Source of the DNA: Gemmatimonadota bacterium
Lineage (GTDB): Bacteria > Gemmatimonadota > Gemmatimonadetes > Palauibacterales > Palauibacteraceae
Direction: 5' to 3'
Length of the DNA: 21,615 nt
Assembly: GCA_016649455.1 (NCBI GenBank)
Contig: JAENXO010000006.1
Span: forward strand, 1-21,615
Shown: piece by piece, positions 16,276-21,615 of the stretch
Numbering within the stretch: position 1 is the stretch's first letter
How the letters are laid out: every line of letters starts with the position of its first letter
The notes under the pieces: generated by a model
What the model saw: the letters and a program-made list of their open reading frames with translations, nothing else
Told to the model about the DNA's origin: nothing
Databases searched by the model: none
Translations under genes and position numbers: made by a program

Positions 16276-16892
16276 GTCTGCCCTCCTGATGGTTTCACGA
16301 CGTCGCCTGCTCACCAGCACGAGGCCCCGATCAGGTCGAGGACCTCGCGGCCGGAGGCTGGGAGCCGTGTTCTGCGGGAGCTGAACTCCCGTCCCGTGAT
16401 TCAGGATCTAAATCGGCTAACCGGGCGGTCCGCTTGCTGCCGACGTCCGCCCGGGCGGACTCTGGAAGTCGTCCTGCTATCGGGCCCTGCGGTCGCCGTA
16501 ACTCGCGACTTCGACCCTTGAACCGTGGAAGGAAATACCGGTGCCCCTTCGGCCGCGGATTCCCGTTCCCGGCGGTCACTTCAACCGATCGGATCGGGCA
16601 GTTGTCGGTCGAATCCAGGCCGGGAGGCCCGACACGAGCCGACAGCGGGGTTAAAGGCAACACGTATGCCAACTTCCCCCTTTGCCCCTGATTTTGCTCT
16701 TCGCCAGACCGTTTCGCCCCTATGTCGTTGTAGCATGGGCATGTACAGATCTTCACACAACGGTTTCAGGACTTCTGGACCCGCCGCGAAATCGACTTCC
16801 GTCGGGTCAGGCCGTCGGATCTGCGGGCGAGGTGTGGGACGGTTCGGCCCACTGGCACCGTCAGCCTGCCCGGTTTCGGGGTCGACTTCAGC
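16276..16892. other. Non-coding stretch upstream of the hydrogenase operon
   Basis: The 617 bases between the nitroreductase stop and the small subunit start hold no convincing gene. The main signal is the sigma-54 promoter candidate at 16656-16672. If it is used, the hydrogenase leader is about 370 bases. A short inverted repeat AGGTC-gag-GACCT lies at 16333-16345. An open frame of 141 codons on the minus strand (16756-16331) has no family match I know, a composition like its surroundings, and an ATG upstream of the predicted transcript start, so I do not call it a gene. Confidence 0.6.
16656..16672 (-). promoter_or_regulatory. Sigma-54 (-24/-12) promoter candidate for the hydrogenase operon
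   Basis: On the minus strand the sequence is TTGGCATACGTGTTGCC. It matches the RpoN consensus TGGCAY-R-N4-TTGC, with GG and GC separated by exactly 10 bases. Transcription would begin near 16645, about 370 bases before the small subunit ATG. Hydrogenase operons in several proteobacteria use RpoN with an NtrC-type activator (HoxA/HupR), so the context fits. No activator gene is in the window. Confidence 0.6.
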
Positions 16893-17480
16893 TCAGGGGT
16901 CGCATCGACCCACAGGCACCAGGTAGAGCGGTACCTGCTCCGCCGGAAGTTCCAGCACGGCGCGGACCCGATCGGGCTCGAGCCACGCGATCGGAACGCC
17001 GGCCAGGCCGAGCGCCGCGGCCTGGAGAAGGAGATTCTGTGCCGCATGCCCCAGGTCCATGTGCACGTAGGGCTCGGCTCCAGGACCGAGCTTGTCGAAA
17101 GCCCGTGAGTAGACGGCCGCGAACACGAACACGGCGGGGGCCGAGGTCAGGGAATCCTGGTCGTGCGACGCGGACCTCAGCTCCTCCCGAAGGTCGCGCT
17201 CGAGCAGAGTCTCCAGACCGTGGTCGGCCGGCGAATACCGGTCCAGGCCGTCTGCGGTCGCCACGTACAACTCCAGCGGATAGGCCTCCATCGCCGAAGG
17301 GGCCGCACGCAGTCGGCCATCGGAGCCGGTAATGCCCTGCGCGGCCCACAGAAGCTGACCGATCTGTTCGGACGAGAGCTGTTCAGGACGGAACGCGCGA
17401 CGCGAGCGTCGTTTCTCGATCGCCGCTTCCAGGGAAATTGGGCCTTCGAGTCGGGGGGCTGGAAGAACCAGAGCTTTCAT
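16893..17480 (-). CDS. Nitroreductase-family flavoprotein, SagB-like
   Basis: A 195-residue FMN-dependent oxidoreductase of the nitroreductase fold. The FMN-phosphate binding stretch KRRSRRAFRPEQLSSEQIG is at about residues 23-41, followed by LLWAAQGIT. The second half has the family pattern HMDLGHAAQNLLLQAAALGL, then GVPIAW and a C-terminal LYLVPVGR strand. The pattern is closest to short SagB-type dehydrogenases, but no peptide-maturation genes are nearby, so the substrate is unknown. The ATG at 17480 gives the expected N-terminus; only a weak GAG ribosome site is seen. It sits upstream of the hydrogenase operon on the same strand, but 617 bases away and with a promoter candidate in between. 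Confidence 0.92.
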   Translation of the reverse strand: MKALVLPAPRLEGPISLEAAIEKRRSRRAFRPEQLSSEQIGQLLWAAQGITGSDGRLRAAPSAMEAYPLELYVATADGLDRYSPADHGLETLLERDLREELRSASHDQDSLTSAPAVFVFAAVYSRAFDKLGPGAEPYVHMDLGHAAQNLLLQAAALGLAGVPIAWLEPDRVRAVLELPAEQVPLYLVPVGRCDP

Positions 17481-17968
17481 AGTGGATTCTCGATCGCGGA
17501 ACCGGGAGAATCGAAGCCGGGATCGCCGGCCGGTCCAGAAGTTGGACGCTATACATATATTGTACAGTGGAGACGGTGACGGCGACCCCCTGAAAAGAGG
17601 CAGGTGGAGCTACCGACCGGGGAGGGCGTCATCGGTTTCGTGCCCGAGTCCGTTTCGGTCCGCCGTTCGACCGGCCGGGCTGAGTCGCTTTGTCTCCATT
17701 CCCGGACCCGGTTCGGGGGACGGCCCGTCCCTCCCGGGTTTCCCGAGGACCTTCAGCAGATCGCTTGCGGCGTCCGATTTTCCGTCCATCACCCCAGTTA
17801 CCAGCATAACTCCGCAACGAAATCGGATCGTTCGTCAGGGCTCCCTCATCGCTTCGACAGGCTTCCCGGATCACGGTTCGGCGGTACGCTTCCTGCACAT
17901 TTCGTAACCTGTCTTTCCTCAACATTCTGACGCCGCCTTCGTCGCGGCCGACCCGGAGGCCCGTTTCA
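17481..17968. other. Divergent non-coding stretch with an AT-rich island
   Basis: The 488 bases between the nitroreductase start and the HD-protein start must hold both promoters. A conspicuous AT-rich island lies at 17549-17566 (ctatacatatattgtaca) about 70 bases upstream of the nitroreductase ATG; it could provide a -10 in either direction but no matching -35 was found. The rest is GC-rich and shows no coding pattern, RNA gene or strong hairpin that I can support. Confidence 0.5.
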
Positions 17969-18511
17969 ATGCGTGATGCCGTCGAGCGGCTCTGGCCGGA
18001 GCTCGAGTGGATCGAGAGTCTGGAATTGCGCGAGGCCGTGACCCGTGCCTGGGTCCTCGCCCTCGAGCGCAGCCCCCTCGCCCCCGAAGACCTCGAGACG
18101 ATTCCGTTCACTCTCAAGGTCCCGGACTGTCCCGCCACCTTCATGCAGCACAAGCGCTGCGTCGTCCATATCGCGCGGGATGGCGCCCGGGCGATGCAGG
18201 AGTTCCTGGGTGAGTCTCTCGACATCGACCTGGACGTGGTGATCGCAGGGGCGATCCTCGCCGACGTGGGAAAGGTGCTCGAGTACGAGAAGGCGGACGG
18301 GACGATCCGCCAGAGCGCCCGTGGACTTGCGCTTCGGCATCCGTTTACCGGCGTGGCCGTCGCGCTCGAGTGCGGCGTCCCGGACGACGTGTGTCACATC
18401 ATTGCCGCTCATGCCGGCGAGGGAGACATGATCCGACGGAGTACGGAGGCGATCATCGTCCACCACGCGGACTTCATGAGCTATCTGCCGTTTCTCAATC
18501 TCGGGGCCTGA
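17969..18511 (+). CDS. HD-domain-fold protein with substituted HD motif
   Basis: A 180-residue protein that resembles metal-dependent HD phosphohydrolases. The fold's expected positions are His67 (VVHIARDGARAM), then the HD pair, which here reads Ala98-Asp99 in AILADVGKVLEYE, then His124 (RHPFTG), His148 (IIAAHAGEGD) and Asp168 (HHADFM). The His of the HD pair is thus replaced by Ala, while the rest is kept. This may reduce metal binding or change the role to binding or scaffolding; alternatively the subfamily uses other ligands (His61 is nearby). The ATG follows GGAGG at 9 bases. The next gene starts 26 bases after its stop, so the two are probably one operon with the aconitase-family gene. 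The substrate is unknown. Confidence 0.82.
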   Translation: MRDAVERLWPELEWIESLELREAVTRAWVLALERSPLAPEDLETIPFTLKVPDCPATFMQHKRCVVHIARDGARAMQEFLGESLDIDLDVVIAGAILADVGKVLEYEKADGTIRQSARGLALRHPFTGVAVALECGVPDDVCHIIAAHAGEGDMIRRSTEAIIVHHADFMSYLPFLNLGA

Positions 18512-18537
18512 CCCCCGATCGCGGGAGGAAGACGACC

Positions 18538-19938
18538 ATGGCGCACAGCGTTCCCGGCCAGTCGGCCGAAACGATCACGGCGAAGATGGCCCGCTGGGCC
18601 GCCGATTTGCGTTTCGAGGACATTCCGGACAGCGCCGTTCGAGAGGCGCGGCGCTATCTGCTGGACACGCTGGGCTGCGCGCTCGGCGGTTACAAGCAGG
18701 AGGACGCGGAGATCGCGCTCGAAGTTCTCGACGAGGTCGCGGGTGAAGGTCCCGCGACCGTGATCGGCTCCGGCCGGAGAATTGACGTGGTGTCCGCCGC
18801 CCTGGCCAACGCTCTCATGGTCCGGGTGATGGACTACAACGACATCTACTGGCAGCAGGACCCGTCCCACCCGTCCGACATCATTCCGGCTGCCATGGCG
18901 TGCGCGGAGCGAATCGACAAGGACGGCCGGGAGCTGATCGTGGGGATCGTGCTCGGGCACGAGTTCGAGATGCGCCTGTGCGAGGCGGCGTTCCCGGGGA
19001 TCCGTGAGCGCGGCTGGCACCACGCCACGCTCACTGCCTTCGTGTCGCCGATCGTCGCGGGCCGGATGCTGAACCTGCCGTGGGAACAGATTCAACACGC
19101 GATCGGGATCTCCGCCTCGCGCCACGCCACGTTCGGCGCGGTCACGGCGGGCAAGCTCACGATGATGAAGAACACGGTCGATCCGATGGCCACGCAGTCG
19201 GGCGTGCTGGCCGCGCTCCTGGCCGAGAAGGGCTACACGGGTCCCGAGCACGTGATCGACGGCAAGGAAGGGATCGTGCACTGCCTCGGACCCGAGTGGA
19301 AGCTCGACGTGCTGACCGAGGGTCTCGGCGAGTCGTGGCGCATCGAGCGCTGCGGCATGAAGGCATTCCCGACGGAGGCGCTCACCCATACGCCAATTTC
19401 AGCCGTGCTCGACATCGTGATCGGCAACGACCTGTCACCGGACGATGTGGCTACCGTTCGGATTGGTTCGACAGCCCGCTCGGCGGACATTCTTGCGGAC
19501 CCCTCCAAGTATGATCCGCGCTCGAAGGAAACGGCCGATCACAGCCTGCCGTACGTGATCGCGGCGGCGATCGCCGATCGGCAGATGACGCCGGCACAGC
19601 TCACGCCCGAGAAGATCATGGACCCGACAATCCGGGCCCAGCTTCGCAAGGTGAAAGTGATCGCCGACCCGGAGATCGAGAAGGTGTTTCCAGCCCTGCA
19701 GCGCGCTGACGTCGAGATCGATACGACGGACGGTCGGACGTTCTCCACCAGGCTGGATTATCCGAAGGGCGATCCACGCAACCCGCTGACGGACGCCGAG
19801 ATCGAGGCGAAGTTCGACTCGCTCGCCGCACCCGTCCTGACGGACGACGCTTCGGCCCGACTGAAAGAGGCCGTGTGGAGCCTGGAACAGCAGGGCTCGG
19901 TGACGGAGTTCATGGCACTCGCGAAATCCGACCGGTGA
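18538..19938 (+). CDS. MmgE/PrpD-family protein (2-methylcitrate dehydratase-like)
   Basis: A 466-residue member of the family that includes 2-methylcitrate dehydratase PrpD and cis-aconitate decarboxylase. The N-terminal helical domain has LLDTLGCALGGY. Active-site regions can be recognised in VMDYNDIYWQQDPSHPSD, GHEFEMRLCEAAF, the GWHHATLTAF stretch, KNTVDPMATQSGVLAALLAEKGYTGP, and CGMKAFPTEALTHTPISA. The family usually has GYE where this protein has GHE. The ATG at 18538 follows GGGAGGA at good spacing. PrpD enzymes dehydrate a tricarboxylate that an aconitase then rehydrates, which fits the aconitase-family gene 40 bases downstream. No prpB or prpC is in the window, so a methylcitrate cycle cannot be claimed and the substrate is open. 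I leave the symbol empty for that reason. Confidence 0.93.
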   Translation: MAHSVPGQSAETITAKMARWAADLRFEDIPDSAVREARRYLLDTLGCALGGYKQEDAEIALEVLDEVAGEGPATVIGSGRRIDVVSAALANALMVRVMDYNDIYWQQDPSHPSDIIPAAMACAERIDKDGRELIVGIVLGHEFEMRLCEAAFPGIRERGWHHATLTAFVSPIVAGRMLNLPWEQIQHAIGISASRHATFGAVTAGKLTMMKNTVDPMATQSGVLAALLAEKGYTGPEHVIDGKEGIVHCLGPEWKLDVLTEGLGESWRIERCGMKAFPTEALTHTPISAVLDIVIGNDLSPDDVATVRIGSTARSADILADPSKYDPRSKETADHSLPYVIAAAIADRQMTPAQLTPEKIMDPTIRAQLRKVKVIADPEIEKVFPALQRADVEIDTTDGRTFSTRLDYPKGDPRNPLTDAEIEAKFDSLAAPVLTDDASARLKEAVWSLEQQGSVTEFMALAKSDR

Positions 19939-19978
19939 GGGAGGCGCGTCGGGCCTCCGGGTCCGGCGCGAGTCGCTG

Positions 19979-21615
19979 ATGGGACAGACTATCGTCGAAA
20001 AGATCGCGAAGAGTCACCTGATGGAGGGGCCGGCCCGGCCCCTTCGCGCGGGGGACGTCGTGTCTCTCAGGCCGCGGCACGTGCTGACGCACGACAACAC
20101 GGCCGCCGTGATGAAAAAGTTCGAGGCAATCGGGGCCAGCCGGGTAGCGGACGCCAGGCAGCCCGTATTCGTGCTGGACCACGACATCCAGAACGACAGT
20201 GCCGAGAACCTGGCCAAGTACGAGGCGATCGGCGCATTCGCCGCCGACCAGGGGATTCACTTCTATCCGGCCGGCACCGGAATCGGACACCAGGTGATGA
20301 TGTCGCACGGGTACGTGGCTCCGGGCGCTCTCGTCGTCGCATCGGACTCGCACGCGAACATGTACGGCGCCCTTGGTTCCCTGGGCACACCCGTCGTGCG
20401 GACGGACGCCGCCGCGATCTGGGCCACCGGCGAGTTCTGGTGGCAGATCCCGCGCACGATCCAGGTCGTGCTGCACGGGAAGCTGCGGCCGGGGGTGACC
20501 GGTAAGGACGTCATCATCACGTTGTGCGGCCTGTACAATCGTGGCGAGGTACTGAATGCCGCGATCGAATTCGCTGGGGATGGCGTCGAATCGCTGGACA
20601 TCGCCGAGCGAATGACGATCTCCAACATGACGACCGAGTGGGGTGCGCTGGTCGGCTGGTTCCCGGTCGATGGGACAACCCTCGAATACCTTCGTGCCCG
20701 GATGTCGAAGCTCGGTTCAAATGGTGGATTCGATCGGTTCAGCGAGCAGGAAATCGCCGAGTGGGAGGCCAATCCTCCGGTCCCGGACCAGGACGCGCAC
20801 TATGCGGCCCGCATCGAGCTCGACCTCGGCTCGGTCACTCCGCACGTCTCAGGACCGGACACGGTGCAGACCATGCACTCGGTAGCCGACCTCGAACGCG
20901 AGTTCATTCGGGTCAACAAGGCATACATCGTCTCGTGCGTGAACAGTCGGCTGGAAGACCTGGAGGCGGCTGCAGCCGTGCTCGAAGGTCGGCGCGTGGC
21001 GGATGGCGTTGAATTGTACGTGGCCGCTGCGAGCGCCGAGATCCAGCAGGCGGCCGAAGCCTCCGGCGCCTGGGGAACGCTGCTCGCGGCGGGCGCTCGT
21101 CCGCTCCCCGCTGCGTGCGGTCCGTGCATCGGACTCGGGACCGGCCTGCTCGAGGCGGGTGAAGTGGGGATCTCGGCTACGAATCGCAACTTCAAGGGCC
21201 GTATGGGATCGCGCGATGCGAAGGCGTACCTGGCGAGTCCCGAGGTCGTCGCGGAATCGGCGGCATCCGGCTACATCAGGGGCCCGATACGACTGGACGG
21301 CGGGCACGTCGAGTATCGCTTCGATCGTCTCGACGGCCCCCCGGAGCAGGAAGAGACTGTCCAGATCCTCGACGGCTTTCCCGAGCGAGTGCGCGGCCGA
21401 GCGGTGCTCGTGCCGCAGGACAACCTGAATACGGACGGCATCTACGGGAAGGACTGGACGTACAAGGAGGGGATGACCGAGCGTGAGATGGCCGGGGTCG
21501 TGATGCGGAACTACGATCCCGAGTTCGCCGGCCGAATCGAGGCGGGCGATGTGCTGGTGGGTGGCTACAACTTCGGAACCGGATCGAGCCGCGAGCAGGC
21601 GGCGACGGCGCTCCA
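19979..21615 (+). CDS. Homoaconitase-type aconitase-family hydro-lyase, 3'-truncated
   Basis: The frame is open from ATG 19979 to the window edge (545 codons visible). It is a single chain with the catalytic part and the swivel domain fused, as in fungal homoaconitase, not split like bacterial LeuCD or LysTU. Motifs: VLTHDNT, SDSHANMYG, SNMTTEWGALVGWFPVD, the [4Fe-4S] ligand in VSCVNSR, and CGPCIGLGTG with the two other cysteines. Then come ISATNRNFKGRMGS and, in the swivel domain, NFGTGSSREQAATAL. The NMTTEWG and SSREQAATAL patterns are those I associate with LYS4-type homoaconitase. The expected reaction is hydration of a cis-unsaturated tricarboxylate such as homoaconitate; the substrate is not proven. 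No good ribosome site precedes the ATG, so it may depend on coupling to the PrpD gene. Few residues should be missing at the end. Confidence 0.9.
   Translation, partial: MGQTIVEKIAKSHLMEGPARPLRAGDVVSLRPRHVLTHDNTAAVMKKFEAIGASRVADARQPVFVLDHDIQNDSAENLAKYEAIGAFAADQGIHFYPAGTGIGHQVMMSHGYVAPGALVVASDSHANMYGALGSLGTPVVRTDAAAIWATGEFWWQIPRTIQVVLHGKLRPGVTGKDVIITLCGLYNRGEVLNAAIEFAGDGVESLDIAERMTISNMTTEWGALVGWFPVDGTTLEYLRARMSKLGSNGGFDRFSEQEIAEWEANPPVPDQDAHYAARIELDLGSVTPHVSGPDTVQTMHSVADLEREFIRVNKAYIVSCVNSRLEDLEAAAAVLEGRRVADGVELYVAAASAEIQQAAEASGAWGTLLAAGARPLPAACGPCIGLGTGLLEAGEVGISATNRNFKGRMGSRDAKAYLASPEVVAESAASGYIRGPIRLDGGHVEYRFDRLDGPPEQEETVQILDGFPERVRGRAVLVPQDNLNTDGIYGKDWTYKEGMTEREMAGVVMRNYDPEFAGRIEAGDVLVGGYNFGTGSSREQAATAL

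Noticed and set aside
16331..16756. 141-codon open frame on the minus strand in the hydrogenase leader (starts MKICTCPCYND)
   Set aside because: No recognisable domain, composition like the surroundings, no ribosome site of note, and its ATG lies upstream of the predicted transcript start. Open frames of this length are common in high-GC DNA.
17549..17566. AT-rich island as a defined promoter
   Set aside because: No -35 hexamer at proper spacing on either strand, so it is only mentioned as an AT-rich island.

Overview
The window is high-GC bacterial chromosome from a Gram-negative organism. It encodes Tat-exported redox subunits, lipoproteins with lipobox cysteines, a beta-barrel protein ending in Phe, and a periplasmic-type c-type cytochrome. 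The accessory gene content (LA_2272-type surface-repeat protein, winged-helix regulator, serine hydrolase with an extra C-terminal domain, DUF2461 protein) resembles Gemmatimonadota or a related soil/marine phylum. That placement is an impression, not a demonstrated assignment. I found no insertion sequences, CRISPR arrays, rRNA or tRNA genes.

Layout. (1) Positions 1-2750, + strand: the 3' end of an aromatic amino acid operon, trpB (5'-truncated), trpA and an ACT-domain DAHP synthase, with stop/start overlaps. (2) 2734-8430, both strands: single genes and pairs for envelope proteins: a Gly/Tyr-rich lipoprotein, an exported double-VOC protein, a CapA-type metallophosphatase-like protein, a small single-span membrane protein, a surface protein made of 14-16 residue repeats, a winged-helix regulator with a clear promoter/operator, a DUF2461 protein and a small outer-membrane barrel. 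(3) 8645-10713: an exported beta-lactamase-fold serine hydrolase, diverging from a small c-type cytochrome lipoprotein. (4) 10726-16275, - strand: a complete Hyb-type (group 1) uptake [NiFe]-hydrogenase operon in the order small subunit, HybA-like ferredoxin, HybB-like NrfD membrane protein, large subunit, HybD-like protease. It has a well-matched sigma-54 (-24/-12) promoter candidate upstream. (5) 16893-17480, - strand: a short nitroreductase/SagB-like flavoprotein. (6) 17969 to the right edge, + strand: an HD-fold protein, a MmgE/PrpD-family protein and a long homoaconitase-type protein, closely spaced like an operon.

How they work together. The hydrogenase should oxidise periplasmic H2 and pass electrons through the HybA-like iron-sulfur protein and the HybB-like membrane protein to quinone; the protease matures the large subunit. 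Hyp maturation genes are not in the window. The right-hand operon is the most interesting part. It pairs a dehydratase-fold protein (PrpD) with a homoaconitase that looks like the fused fungal LYS4 type, plus an HD-fold protein that lacks the His of its HD pair. This suggests a tricarboxylate dehydration/rehydration module whose substrate cannot be read from the sequence.
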